A stretch of DNA of 64,000 bases from CAVWGP01 sp963754645 (GCA_963754645.1 CAVWGP010000005.1:1-64000); one strand, 5' to 3'; numbered from the stretch's first letter, positions 49,736 through 58,430 are shown. Numbers and translations are program-made. Notes: a model not told the origin generated them from the letters alone.

Positions 49736-50754
49736 TCAGGCGAAGCGCAGGCGCTGGCCGATGCCGAGCCGCGCCGCCTTTTCGAGCATGGCGTGGCCGA
49801 GCGCGATGTCGGAGAGCGACAGGCCGCGATGCCAGAGCAGGATGGTCTCGTCGTCGCGCTCGCGGCCCGGCTTCGGGCCGGCGACGACTGGCCGAGTTCG
49901 GCGTGGAAATTCTTCTCCGAAAGCCGGCCCGCTATCGACGTGCTGCGCGCAGCGCGCCCTTGGTGCCGCGCGCTGGCCCCAATCGTCCATCAGGATTTTG
50001 TCCATGATGTCGGTGAGCGACAGCTCGACGGCGCTCATCGTGCCATAGGGCATGACCAGCGCGCCCGTCTTGATCCACGCGGTCTTGAGCAGCGGCTCGG
50101 GCTCGACCAGGCGCGAGGCCTCGACGACGATGTCGGCGCCGCGGACGCAGCTCTCCCAATCGGCGGTCACGACGACTGTCTTGCCGAGATCGCGGCGCAG
50201 GCGCTCGCCGAAGCGCTTGCGGCTTTCCTTGCGCCGCGAATGGACGCGGATTTCGTCGAAATCGAACAGCCGGCGCATCAGCCGCACGTTCCAATAGGCC
50301 GTGCCGCGCGCGCCGATATGGCCGAGAATTTTCGCGTTCTTGCGCGCCAGATATTTGGCGCCGATCGCCGAGACCGCGCCGGTGCGCATGTCGGTGAGGC
50401 GTGCTGGCCTCGAGGATCGCCTGCGGCGCGCCGTTGGCGCGGGTTCAAACAGCAGCAGCGTGCCCAGTTCCGAGGGCAGGTCTTCCTTGTAGTTGTCAAG
50501 TAGAAATCGCGAAATCACCTTGACGCCGGCGCGCTTGACGGCGCCATGGATCGCGCCGCGCAGCACGTTGAAGTGGCCGGGCACGCTTGGCGTCGGGCGT
50601 CAGGTGCATGCGCGGCTCGATCACGGTCTCGCCGCGGCCTTGCGCCGCCAGCGCCCTTCGATGGCGCCGAGGATCTCGTCGTCGGTCAGCGCCAGCGCCT
50701 CGACGTCGAGGCGGTTGAGGAAGGTGACGTAGATCGGCGGACTGTTTTCGGCAT
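49736..50754 (-). CDS. Ornithine cyclodeaminase/mu-crystallin-family protein, frameshifted
   Basis: About 335-340 residues after repair. Blocks: IYVTFLNRLDVEALALTDDEILGAIEG near the start; GHFNVLRGAIHGAVKRAGVKVISRFLLDNYKEDLPSELG; LTDMRTGAVSAIGAKYLA with the NAD(P)-binding loop HIGARGTAYWNV; RGADIVVEAS; and the end DETILLWHRGLSLSDIALG to LRFA. Slips occur near 50,740, 50,640, 50,585, 50,400-50,450 and 49,880-49,980. The ATG at 50754 is my best guess for the start. Family members use NAD(P) to oxidise or reduce imines and amino acids. Upstream of the corrinoid/MttB pair on the same strand, so possibly part of an N-methyl-amino-acid pathway. Confidence 0.75.
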
Positions 50755-50855
50755 AGCTTGCATCGGCGGGCCTTCGGTTGTCGGCAACCTTTATCGCCAA
50801 GCCGGTCGCAATCCGCAACCAGCCATGCTATCCGCCGCATCGGGGAGACCAGATC

Positions 50856-50922
50856 ATGGCCGAACGCATCGTCATCTATTGGCGCGACATCCCGGCGCAA
50901 GTCATCGTCCGCGCCGGGCGCA
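50856..50922 (+). pseudogene. 5' fragment of a 'virulence factor'-family gene, cut at the junction
   Basis: ATG with GGGGAG upstream, encoding MAERIVIYWRDIPAQVIVRA then GRK, after which the sequence turns into an unrelated actinobacterial gene. The N-terminus fits the small protein family labelled virulence factor (PF13769), which in alphaproteobacteria tends to sit beside MttB/corrinoid methyltransfer genes. About 22 codons remain. The cut coincides with the change of genome type. Confidence 0.6.
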
Positions 50923-50930
50923 AATCCAGC
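50915..50930. other. Probable chimeric junction between two genomes
   Basis: On the left, the opening of the 'virulence factor' frame ends around GGGCGCAAATCC. On the right, a ferritin-like redox-enzyme frame is open from AATCCAGCGAACC onward with no start codon of its own. Both genes are truncated at the same spot, and gene content on the two sides belongs to different phyla. No integrase, tRNA or IS end marks the point. Confidence 0.75.
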
Positions 50931-51303
50931 GAACCTCGTCAGCTTCTTCGGACTGCATCGTCGCCTGCGCGGAGCGGCGATGGGGCACCTCGCCCTGTTC
51001 GAGCTGACCTCGGCGATCCCGAACCGCCGGTATGGGAACGGACTCCGGCGCCTCGGCTTCGGGACCGCGGTCACGGACTACTACGACGAGCACGTCGAGG
51101 CGGACTCGGTCCACGACATGATCGCGGCCCACGACCTCGTCGGCTCGCTCGTGAAGGACGAGCCCTGGCTCGCGAGCGACGTTCTGTTCGGGGCGCATGC
51201 GCTCGCGCGCGTCGAACATCGCCTCTCCGTCCACCTGATCGACAGCTGGCGCTCAGCGCGCTCGTCCCTCAGGGGCTGGGCGGCGTTGCGTCCGACCGGG
51301 TAG
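50923..51303 (+). pseudogene. 3' fragment of an iron-containing redox enzyme (ferritin-like), N-terminus missing
   Basis: About 126 C-terminal residues: NPANLVSFFGLHRRLRGAAM, HLALFELTSAIPNRRYGNGL, DYYDEHVEADSVHD. The Glu and His spacing (FELTSA; HVEADSVH) matches the diiron helices of the iron-containing redox enzyme family seen in actinobacteria. The N-terminal half and start codon are lost at the junction. Its 3' end overlaps the convergent CDGSH gene by 35 bp, a pairing (ferritin-like oxidase with CDGSH protein) that suggests a shared iron-sulfur or redox role. Confidence 0.75.
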
Positions 51304-51499
51304 CCGGATCGAGAGCGAATCGATGCGTTCCGTCGCACATCGTGCCGAGCCGGCTCGCGCCGCACACGCAGACCGCCACGGTGCGGCGTTCGCAGAGGAT
51401 CTCGTTGCCCTCGCCGTCGACGAGGTGCGACGCGCCGCGCACGAGCGCCGGGCCACCGGGGTACCGCCTCACCGTGATGACCGCGGGGTCGCCCACCAC
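51269..51499 (-). CDS. CDGSH iron-sulfur domain protein
   Basis: 76 residues. The 2Fe-2S motif is complete: CVCGASRLGTMCDGTH gives the 3-Cys-1-His ligand set of CDGSH (mitoNEET-type) proteins, with Thr where the family often has Pro. The upstream strand GPALVRGASHLVDGEGNEI is typical. GTG at 51499 (or 51496) is the likely start. Convergent and overlapping with the redox-enzyme fragment by 35 bp. Small electron-transfer or iron-handling role; partner unknown. Confidence 0.85.
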   Translation of the reverse strand: MVGDPAVITVRRYPGGPALVRGASHLVDGEGNEILCERRTVAVCVCGASRLGTMCDGTHRFALDPATRSDATPPSP

Positions 51500-51547
51500 A
51501 GCGCATCCCCCCGCCCACGCCACGGGACGCCCGGACAGGGGCGGGCG

Positions 51548-52315
51548 ATGACTGATCCACTTCGATCTGCATGGGGGCACGCTACCCAGGGGGATAGCTC
51601 TGCAAACGGCAACATCCTCCTCGACGCCCTGCCCCCCGTAGATCGGGCCTCGCTGCTGGTGCGCGCTCGCACCGTGCAACTGGTATCCGAACAGGTGCTG
51701 ATCGAGGCGGGAGACCGGATCCATCACGTGGTCTTCCCCGTGACCGCCGTCGTGTCGCTCCTGACGACGCTGCGGGACGGCGCCGCGGTGGAGACGGCCA
51801 CGATCGGGCGCGAGGGCGTGCTCGGCGTCGCCCTCTTCCTCCACGACGACCGGGCACCGAACTCCCGCGCCGTGGCGCAGCTCGCGGGAACCGGGATCGC
51901 GGTGGCCGCCGACGACTTCCGAGCCGCTCTGACGGACAGCGCGAAACTCGAAGGGCTGATGTTCTCCTACACGCGGGCGCTCCTGGTGCAGGTCGCCCAG
52001 AGCGTGGCCTGCGCGGCGACACATCCGGTACGCGAGCGGCTGGCGCGATGGCTCCTCCAGACGACCGATCGGGTGGGGTCGGAGACGGTGCAGCTCACGC
52101 ACCAGTTCGTGAGCGACATCCTGGGCGTGCGCCGGGCATCGGTCACCGACGCCCTGCGGAGCCTGCGCCGCACCGGCGCGGTCGACACCCGCCGTGGTGC
52201 GATCGTGATCGCCGACCGTGCACGCCTCGCCGGGGTGGCTTGCGAGTGCTACGGGGTCCTCCAGGAGGAATACGAACGGATCTACGACGCCCCGCGCGAC
52301 CGGGCCGGCGTTTAG
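51548..52315 (+). CDS. Crp/Fnr-family transcriptional regulator
   Basis: 255 residues. An N-terminal cyclic-nucleotide-binding-like beta barrel (RTVQLVSEQVLIEAGDRIHHVVFPV, IGREGVLGVALFL) and a C-terminal winged helix (RERLARWLLQTTDRVG, LTHQFVSDILGVRRASVTDALRSLRRTG). No Cys cluster for oxygen sensing and no intact cAMP-pocket Arg/Glu pattern that I can see, so the effector is unknown. Similar regulators in soil actinobacteria and proteobacteria respond to stress. Same strand and 73 bp upstream of a small membrane protein. Confidence 0.9.
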   Translation: MTDPLRSAWGHATQGDSSANGNILLDALPPVDRASLLVRARTVQLVSEQVLIEAGDRIHHVVFPVTAVVSLLTTLRDGAAVETATIGREGVLGVALFLHDDRAPNSRAVAQLAGTGIAVAADDFRAALTDSAKLEGLMFSYTRALLVQVAQSVACAATHPVRERLARWLLQTTDRVGSETVQLTHQFVSDILGVRRASVTDALRSLRRTGAVDTRRGAIVIADRARLAGVACECYGVLQEEYERIYDAPRDRAGV

Positions 52316-52388
52316 GGGCGAGGCCTTCCGGGAACCCTCTGCACGAGGCCACCGCGATGCGGTGCGCCGATCACGGAAGGACAACGTC

Positions 52389-52568
52389 ATGCAGACCCTT
52401 GCAGTGCTCGCCGCGAGCGGCGGCGGCGCCACGATCCTCTGGATCATCGCCGCCATCCTTGTGATCGCCGGGATCGTGGTCGCGATCAGAGGGGGCGTCA
52501 TCGCCGGTCTCGTGCTGATCGCGCTCGGCCTACTCGTCGGCCCCGGCGGCGTCAGCATCTTCAGCTGA
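52389..52568 (+). CDS. Small hydrophobic membrane protein
   Basis: 59 residues, two membrane spans (ATILWIIAAILVIAGIVVAI and VIAGLVLIALGLLVG) joined by a short RGG turn, with a strong GGAAGGA ribosome site 7 bases before the ATG. It resembles the DUF/GPGG-type stress small membrane proteins of actinobacteria but I cannot name a family. Lies between the Crp-type regulator and the STAS gene, perhaps controlled by the former. Confidence 0.75.
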   Translation: MQTLAVLAASGGGATILWIIAAILVIAGIVVAIRGGVIAGLVLIALGLLVGPGGVSIFS

Positions 52569-52692
52569 CGTCGACGGTCACGTGGATGCCTCGCCCAGGC
52601 GCTTCCGGTGGAGGCGCCTGGCGCGGGGCGATCGTCGTTCCAGTCGTCGAGCCGCCCACCCGTGGCCCAGGGCGAGGTACGCTGCGGACACG

Positions 52693-53043
52693 ATGGCGCT
52701 GACGGTCGAACTCGAGACCCGCGACGCCGGTGTGGTGATCGAGCTCGCCGGCGAACTGGATCTTGCGACCGCCCCCATCATCGAGGAGGCGATCGCCCAA
52801 GCCGAGGCCACGCGGCCACCGCTCCTGGTCCTCGATCTCAGCGGACTGACCTTCATGGACTCGACCGGCCTGCGTATCGTGCTGGCTGCGGACGCCGCGG
52901 CCAGGCGCGAGACACGGCGGCTCGTGGTGGTGCGCGGCCCCGACCCCGTGCATCGTGTCTTCCTGATGGCCTTACTCGACCGGCGGCTCGAGATCGTCGA
53001 CGACCGAGAGGCGGCCTTCGACGGAACATCGGCGAGATCGTGA
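52693..53043 (+). CDS. STAS-domain anti-anti-sigma factor
   Basis: 116 residues, SpoIIAA/RsbV-like. VIELAGELDLATAPIIEEAI opens the fold; the regulatory Ser is in LTFMDSTGLRIVL, the site that an RsbW-type kinase phosphorylates. When dephosphorylated it binds the anti-sigma factor and frees the sigma factor. Its stop overlaps the start of the RsbW-like gene (GTGA), so switch and kinase are made together. No sigma factor gene is in view. Confidence 0.93.
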   Translation: MALTVELETRDAGVVIELAGELDLATAPIIEEAIAQAEATRPPLLVLDLSGLTFMDSTGLRIVLAADAAARRETRRLVVVRGPDPVHRVFLMALLDRRLEIVDDREAAFDGTSARS

Positions 53044-53426
53044 GCGCGCAGATCGATCGTTCGTTGGAAGCGGGCGCCGAGGCAGCATCCCGCGCGCGAC
53101 GGGCTCTCGCCGACCTCAACGCTCCGTTGCCGGCGTCGGTCCGTCAGGATCTCGAGCTCCTGGTGAGCGAGGTTGTGACGAACGCTGTCCGGCACGGCGG
53201 GGGCGCGGCCGGGTACCCGATCGACATGAGCGTTCGGGTCGACGAGCGACACGTCCGGGTCGAGGTCGCGGACCGGGGGCCAGGATTCGAGCCAGATCCG
53301 CACCCACCCACGATGTTCCAGGAGTCGGGGTGGGGTCTTTTCCTCGTGGGTCAGCTCAGCGACCGATGGGGGGTCGAGCGGACGGATCGCGGCGCCTCGG
53401 TGTGGTTCGAGATCGATCTCGTTTAG
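53040..53426 (+). CDS. RsbW-like serine kinase/anti-sigma factor (HATPase_c_2)
   Basis: 128 residues. GHKL ATPase features: ELLVSEVVTNAVRHGG (N-box), VEVADRGPGFEPDP (G1), SGWGLFLVGQLSDRWG (G2). GTG start at 53040 overlaps the STAS stop. It would bind a sigma factor and phosphorylate the adjacent STAS protein. The sigma target is presumably encoded elsewhere. Confidence 0.92.
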   Translation: MSAQIDRSLEAGAEAASRARRALADLNAPLPASVRQDLELLVSEVVTNAVRHGGGAAGYPIDMSVRVDERHVRVEVADRGPGFEPDPHPPTMFQESGWGLFLVGQLSDRWGVERTDRGASVWFEIDLV

Positions 53427-53773
53427 GGCGTTCGCCGGTCGCTTACCGCTCGGCGGCCTCAGCCCGCGACGCCCGGCCGAGACCCGTGTCGACGCCTCGA
53501 ACCGCATCGTGCCGAGGGCAGCTCGATCGACCGTGAGGCGCACATCCGAGCCGATCGCTCCACGACGCCGACGTCGATACCCGCGGGGCCTTGTGGATCG
53601 CGGCCCTGCAGGCGTCCGTGCGCCGCCACGGCCCGTCCCGCGCGCCGCGGAGCCGGCGAGCCAGGCACCGTCGCAGGGACGACGGGGCAACGGTTCCCGA
53701 GGAACCGGGTCGGTGAAAGCACCGGGGCGGACGGGCTCCGTCGGGCTGCTAGCCTGGCCGAGGAGGAGGAACC
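53427..53773. other. Gene-free GC-rich stretch
   Basis: 347 bp. I find no credible gene on either strand, no tRNA and no strong hairpin terminator. The end (GAGGAGGAACC at ~53760) supplies the ribosome site of the next gene. May contain the promoter of that gene or a gene degraded by sequence errors. Confidence 0.5.
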
Positions 53774-54778
53774 ATGGCGTACAAGCGGATCCTGTTCGGC
53801 ACCGACGGCGCGGCGCGCTCGGCGACGACGGCGAACGTGGCGACCGAACTGGCGAAGGCCGGCAAGGCCGAGCTCGTGATCGCGCACATCTGGGAGCGCC
53901 CCGAGGGAGCCCAGGCGGTCCTCGATGCCGCGCTCGCCGAGGCCGAGGAGGCCGGGGTCAAGCGCCGCAGCGGCGAGCTGCACGGCGGCCGGTCCCCCGC
54001 CGAGGTCCTCGCCGACGTCGCCGAGGCCCGCGACGTCGGGCTGATCGTGATCAGCGGCGGCCGCAGCCGCACCGAGCTCGGACCGACGGCCGATCGGCTG
54101 TCGCATCACGCCCCGCGCGACCTGCTGATCGTGATGGACGCCCAGCGCGGCACCGACGATCGCCTGTACGGGCGCGTCGCGATCGCCACCGACGGATCCC
54201 CCACGGCCGACCGCGCCGCCCGTAAGGGCTACGACCTGGCCGAGTCGATCGGCGCCCCCGTGACCCTGATGTTCGTCGGCCACCCCGCCACGGGCAAGCT
54301 CGTCACCGAGGACACGATCGCGATGTACGGCGCGTTGGTCGAGACCGACGTGATGCTCCGCGAGGGCGAGCCCGGCGAGCAGATCGTCGAGGCCGCCCGC
54401 GAGGCCGGCGCCGACCTGATCGTGGTCGGCAACAAGGGCATGCAGGGCGCGAAACGGTTCTTCCTGAACCCGGTGCCCGAGAAGGTCGTCGACCTCGCCG
54501 ACCGCGACGTGCTCGTGGCCCGGACGGTCGCCCAGGTCCCGTCCGAGCTCGGTCCGGGCGAGGGGGGGATCATCACCTCGGCCGGCGAGAAGCTGGCGGC
54601 CTACGTCGATGCGGGCGGCGAGATGCACCTGATGTCGGCGCGCTGCACCCACATGGGCTGCACCGTCGCGTGGAACCAGGGCACGAGCCTGTTCGAATGC
54701 CCCTGCCACGGCTCGAAGTTCGACCCGACCGGCGACGTCGCGAACGGTCCCGCCGCCCGCCCCCTCCCGCCCGCCTGA
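53774..54778 (+). CDS. Universal stress protein tandem fused to a Rieske 2Fe-2S domain
   Basis: 334 residues, clean frame, GAGGAGGAACC right before the ATG. Two USP domains: residues 1-118 (KRILFGTDGAARS, LIVISGGRSRTELG) and ~130-262 (GRVAIATDGSPTADRAARKG, DLIVVGNKGMQGAKRFFLNPVPEKV, the ATP-binding G-2x-G-9x-G(S/T) type loop). The C-terminus (~268-334) is a Rieske domain: ligands Cys291 and His293 in CTHMGC, Cys309 and His312 in CPCHGSKF, with Cys296 and Cys311 placed for the disulfide. No signal peptide or membrane span, so it is a soluble cytoplasmic protein. The combination suggests nucleotide sensing joined to a redox centre; function unknown. Confidence 0.9.
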   Translation: MAYKRILFGTDGAARSATTANVATELAKAGKAELVIAHIWERPEGAQAVLDAALAEAEEAGVKRRSGELHGGRSPAEVLADVAEARDVGLIVISGGRSRTELGPTADRLSHHAPRDLLIVMDAQRGTDDRLYGRVAIATDGSPTADRAARKGYDLAESIGAPVTLMFVGHPATGKLVTEDTIAMYGALVETDVMLREGEPGEQIVEAAREAGADLIVVGNKGMQGAKRFFLNPVPEKVVDLADRDVLVARTVAQVPSELGPGEGGIITSAGEKLAAYVDAGGEMHLMSARCTHMGCTVAWNQGTSLFECPCHGSKFDPTGDVANGPAARPLPPA

Positions 54779-54868
54779 CGGCCCTCGAGGTCAAGAGGGC
54801 GTGGCGGTCGTGTGACGATGTGCGCCACATCACGGTAGGCAGCGCCTCCAGCGGGTAGGAATGGAGGT

Positions 54869-55048
54869 ATGAACCGTGACGAACTGCTGGTCCGGATGCG
54901 GACCGCCCACTCACCGAACGACATCTCGACCGCGATCGCCGACGCCCGCGCGTGGTTCGTGGACTACCCGGACGACACCGACGTGCACGAGGCCTTCCGC
55001 GAGCTCACCCGCATGGAGCGCGAACGCTGGAACCCCTGGGTCGCCTGA
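54869..55048 (+). CDS. Small hypothetical protein, 59 residues
   Basis: ATG preceded by AGGAATGGAGGT. Encodes MNRDELLVRMRTAHSPNDIS, then an acidic helical stretch (VDYPDDTDVHEAFRELTRMERER) and ends NPWVA. Codon use follows the GC-rich third positions of the neighbours and the frame is clean, which supports a real gene. I do not recognise a family. Convergent with the membrane-protein gene on its right. Confidence 0.6.
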   Translation: MNRDELLVRMRTAHSPNDISTAIADARAWFVDYPDDTDVHEAFRELTRMERERWNPWVA

Positions 55049-55069
55049 GGGCCGCGCCGGCCGCCGTCG

Positions 55070-55553
55070 TCAGAACCGCTTGCCGGGCTTGAAGACCATC
55101 AGCCAGACGATCAGGGTCAGCCCGCCGATCCCGATCAGCATGATCAGGGCCGACGCCTTGGACCGCACCAGCTCCAGGAGCTCCTCGTCGCTCACGCGCG
55201 GCACGCCGGACGGACGCAGGTCGCAGGCCGCCGAGACCTTCTTGAAGTAGGGCTTCGCGATCGCCGTCATCAGGCCGGTGGTGATGATCGAGCACCAGCA
55301 GGGCCGCCCAGATCCAGGTGTCGTTCAGGCCCCACGGCCCCGTGGACGCCGACAGGAACCCCGCCACGACCACCGCGATCAGCGCGACGTACATCGGCTT
55401 CGAGGTCGACCCCGAGAACGCGATCGTGTCGGCGATCTTCGTGCGGTCCGTGCCGAGCGATCGGATCCTGAACAGCGCGAACATCGACGCGCCGTGGCAC
55501 GCGAGGAAGGCGACGACCGACAGGATGTGCGCGAGGGTCCAGTACTGGTTCAT
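55070..55553 (-). CDS. Integral membrane protein, DUF2269-like, frameshift near 55,288
   Basis: About 160 residues when repaired, four membrane helices: WTLAHILSVVAFLACHGASMFALF, MYVALIAVVVAGFLSAST, WIWAALLVL plus (after a one-base slip in GATCATCACC) IITTGLMTAIAKPYFKKV, and ALIMLIGIGGLTLIVWLMVF. The His in helix 1 (LAHI, CHG) is typical of small heme or copper-related membrane proteins, but no firm assignment is possible. The C-terminus KPGKRF is clean. Confidence 0.65.
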
Positions 55554-55604
55554 GTGGCCGAGAGCATACCGACCGCGCCACCGCCGGAACGGCTCGCGAG
55601 ACCC

Positions 55605-55972
55605 TCAGTCTTCGATCAGCGCGCCGCCCGCGAACACGTGCCCCGCCTCGACCTCGCGGAGCGTGCCCCAGACGTCCTCGGGCGGGACCTCGAGCTCGCG
55701 CGCGGCCGCGAGGCAGGCGGCCGTGAGCGCCCGCCCGTCGACCTCGGCGCCGCGCGAACGGATCCACACGTCGAGGTAGACGATCCGCCCTTCACCGCCC
55801 ACCACCTGCGTGCCGATCGTCATCCGGTCGAGCGCGGTGAACGTGCACCAGGTCCCCGACGGCTCGCCGCCGATCGCGTCGGCCACGTCGGTCGCGATCG
55901 CGCGCAGGGCCCGGTCGACCTGGGCCGTCCCCCCCGCGGGGCGAGCGTGCGCACGTGGATCGCCGGCATCAT
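55605..55972 (-). CDS. Tautomerase-like small protein, frameshift in a C-run near 55,932
   Basis: About 120 residues when repaired: the start MMPAIHVRTLAPRGG, then one base slip in the eight-C run (55,929-55,935), then AQVDRALRAIATDVADAIGG to GGALIED. If the second Met initiates, the mature protein begins with Pro, as in 4-oxalocrotonate tautomerases. The pattern VRTLAP, ALRAIATDVADAI and YLDVWIRSRG loosely fits that superfamily. Divergent from the MBL-fold gene with 62 bp between. Confidence 0.5.
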
Positions 55973-56034
55973 CGAACCCTACTCCGGTCGACCGGGCGGG
56001 GCGGGAGACCGGCGCGTCCGCCTAGACTGCGCGG

Positions 56035-56927
56035 ATGAGCTTCGACACGCTGCAGGTGGGTCACCTCGAACTGCTGGCGCTCCTCGACGCCGACGGGGAG
56101 CTCGAGGGACCGATCACCGACATGTTCCCCGACGCGCCCGCCGAGGAGCTGCTCGCGTTCCGCGATCGCGCGCCGGGCGTGTACGGGGCCGACCACGGCG
56201 GCTGGCAGCTGAAGGTGCGGGCGTGGTTGATCCGCCACCCCGGTGGCGTGGTGCTCGTCGACACGGGGATCGGCGTGGCCGGCGCTCCCGGGCCCGGGTG
56301 GATGGGCTCGCCGGGCCGCCTGCTCGATGTCCTCCGCGAGACCGGGACCCCGCCGGACGCGATCGACACCGTGGTGATCACCCACGTGCACGACGACCAC
56401 ATCGGCGGCACCGTCACCTTCCCGACCGGTGCCGACGGCGAGCCCGTGCCGACGCCGGCCTTCCCCCGTGCCCGCCACGTGATCCAGCGCGCGGACTGGG
56501 ACTGGCAGCACGAGCTCGCCGCGCAGGACGAGGAGGACGCCGACATCCTCCGGCTCCTGCTCGAGCCGCTCGGGACGGCCGGGCATCGTCGATCTCGTCG
56601 ACGGGCGACGTCGATCTCGCGCCCGGGATCCAGCTGCATCACGCCCCGGGCCACACGCCCGGGCATCAGATCGTCCGGCTCAGCTCGAAGGGCGGGCGCG
56701 CGATCGTCACGGCGGACGCGTTCAACCACCCGGCCCAGTTCTCGCATCCCGACTGGCCGAGCGGCCCCGACGCGATCCATCCGCAGGCCGCCGCCACGCG
56801 CCGGGCGCTGCTCGCCGAGCTCTTCTCCCACCCCGGGACGCCGATCGCCCCGACCCACCTCGCGGAATCCTTCGGGCAGGTGCGCCCGGGCCCCGGCGGG
56901 CTGGCGACCTGGGTTCCCCGGGACTGA
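56035..56927 (+). CDS. MBL-fold metallo-hydrolase, frameshifts near 56,580-56,620
   Basis: About 296 residues when repaired. Metal motif THVHDDHIGG (HxHxDH), VVLVDTGIGV upstream, HHAPGHTPGHQIV and ADAFNHPAQF downstream supply the two-zinc site. This arrangement is the AHL-lactonase/quinoprotein-relay type branch of metallo-beta-lactamase-fold hydrolases. Two slips around 56,580 and 56,610 separate the N-terminal (MSFDTLQVGHLELLALLDADG) and C-terminal parts. Substrate unknown. Confidence 0.85.
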
Positions 56928-56998
56928 CGTCCGGTCGCGGTGTTCCGCCGCGGGAGTACCCTGGTCCCGAGACCAGCGAGCGTTCACGGAGGTGTGCG

Positions 56999-57187
56999 AT
57001 GGACGTGAAGGTCGGAGACCGCATCGCCGTCGAGACGGAGCACGTCGGCGAGCCCGAGCGGCAGGGCGAGGTGCTCGAGGTGATCCAAGGAGACACGGCG
57101 ATCCGCTACCGGGTGAAGTGGCACGACGGTCACGAGAGCGTGTTCACGCCGGCCGCGGGCGTCGTGCGCGTGCTCGAGAGCGGGTAG
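56999..57187 (+). CDS. DUF1918-domain protein
   Basis: 62 residues: MDVKVGDRIAVETEHVGEPE, then GEVLEVIQGD, YRVKWHDGHESVFTP and VRVLESG. This is the small SH3-like DUF1918 domain, characteristic of actinobacteria; role unknown. Clean frame, AGGTGTG just before the ATG. A useful lineage marker for the right part of the window. Confidence 0.9.
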   Translation: MDVKVGDRIAVETEHVGEPERQGEVLEVIQGDTAIRYRVKWHDGHESVFTPAAGVVRVLESG

Positions 57188-57227
57188 CCGGCACTCGGCC
57201 ACGCGCCGCACGCCGGCCGCGGCGCGC

Positions 57228-58430
57228 TCAGCCGTTCAGTTCGTCGGCGATCGCGCACGCCGCGTCGTAGGCGAGGCGGAGCGCGGCCGCGTCCAACGCC
57301 GTCCGCCACGTCGAGAACTTGGCCATGACCAGCTTGCCCGGGCCGTGCACCAAGACCTGCTGCCCGTTGATCCCGAGGCCCATGTAGATCGGGAGGTCCG
57401 GCTCGGGCACCCACCACTTGTTCCGGTAGTGACCCGTCGCGCGCCAGTCCTCGGATTCCTCGTCGCTGTCGGGGCTGGCCAGGTACGCCTCGCGGCTGTC
57501 GGGCCCGCCGCGCACGATGTCCCGGATCCAGGCGGCGGGCACGATCCGTCGTCGAGCCGCGACGGCCGCCGTTCAGGAACAGCTGCCCGAACCGCGCGAG
57601 GTCGCGGAGCGTCGCGCACATGCCCCCGTCGGCCATCGAGTTGCCGTGCGCGTCCACCGTGATCTCGGCGTCGAACTCGGCGCCCATCGGCTGCCAGAGC
57701 TCCCGTGAGATCAGCTCGGGCAGCCGCGCGCCGCCCGGCGCGCTCGATCACCCAGGCGAGCACGTCGGTGAGGACCGACCGGTACCGGAACGGCCCGCCG
57801 TGCGGCCCGTCGTTCTTCAGCGTGCGCGAAGTAGGCGGTGGCGTCGGCGGGCAGCCGGCGCGGTCGTGCGCGGCCGCCACAGGTAGACCTGCTCGTACAC
57901 GCGCACCTCGGCCTTGAGGTCCTCGTAGTCCTCGTTGAACCGCGTGCCGGCCCGCATGTCGAGGAGGTCCTGCACCGTGCAGCCCTCGAAGCTCGTCCCC
58001 TCGAGCTCGGGCACGACGTCGGGCACGAGCGCCTGCGGGGTCCAGGGCCCCCCGCCCCACGAGGATCCCCGCGACGGTGGACGTGATCGACTTCGAGACC
58101 GACATCAGCAGGTGCGTCGTGTCGGGCGTCATCCCGTTCAGGTACCGCTCGGTGATGACGCGGCCCCGGTGCAGGATCAGGAACCCGTCGGTCGCGGTGT
58201 CTTCGAGCATCTGCCGCACCGTCAGCGTCCGGCGCCGCGAGCGGAACCGCAGGGCGTCGAGGTCGAGCTCGGCGCGCGGGCAGCCGCCACACGGGACCGT
58301 CTCCCCGGGGGATCCGCGCGGTGGGGATCAGGTCGCGGACGTGCTGGAACCCCCAGCGGTTGAACGGGGGATCCTGCCAGTTCGCGAGGGTGACGAGGCG
58401 GTCGGCCGGCGAGGCGGCGTGCCCTCCATC
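57228..58430 (-). CDS. Serine hydrolase, beta-lactamase/NylB family, many frameshifts
   Basis: About 400 residues after repair. Blocks: ADRLVTLANWQDPPFNRWGF near the start; TDGFLILHRGRVITERYLNG; LMSVSKSITSTVAGILVGRG with the SxxK nucleophile; QDLLDMRAGTRFNEDYED (57,817-58,026 region); FRYRSVLTDVLAWVIERAG; and the clean end WIRDIVRGGPDSREAY to ADELNG. The Tyr-containing YRS motif matches the class C beta-lactamase/6-aminohexanoate hydrolase family. At least six slips, so exact start and length are uncertain. Probably hydrolyses an amide or ester. Confidence 0.75.

Noticed and set aside
53459..54709. A 416-codon minus-strand frame
   Set aside because: It mirrors the USP-USP-Rieske gene, has His/Arg/Asp-rich low-complexity content and no family features.
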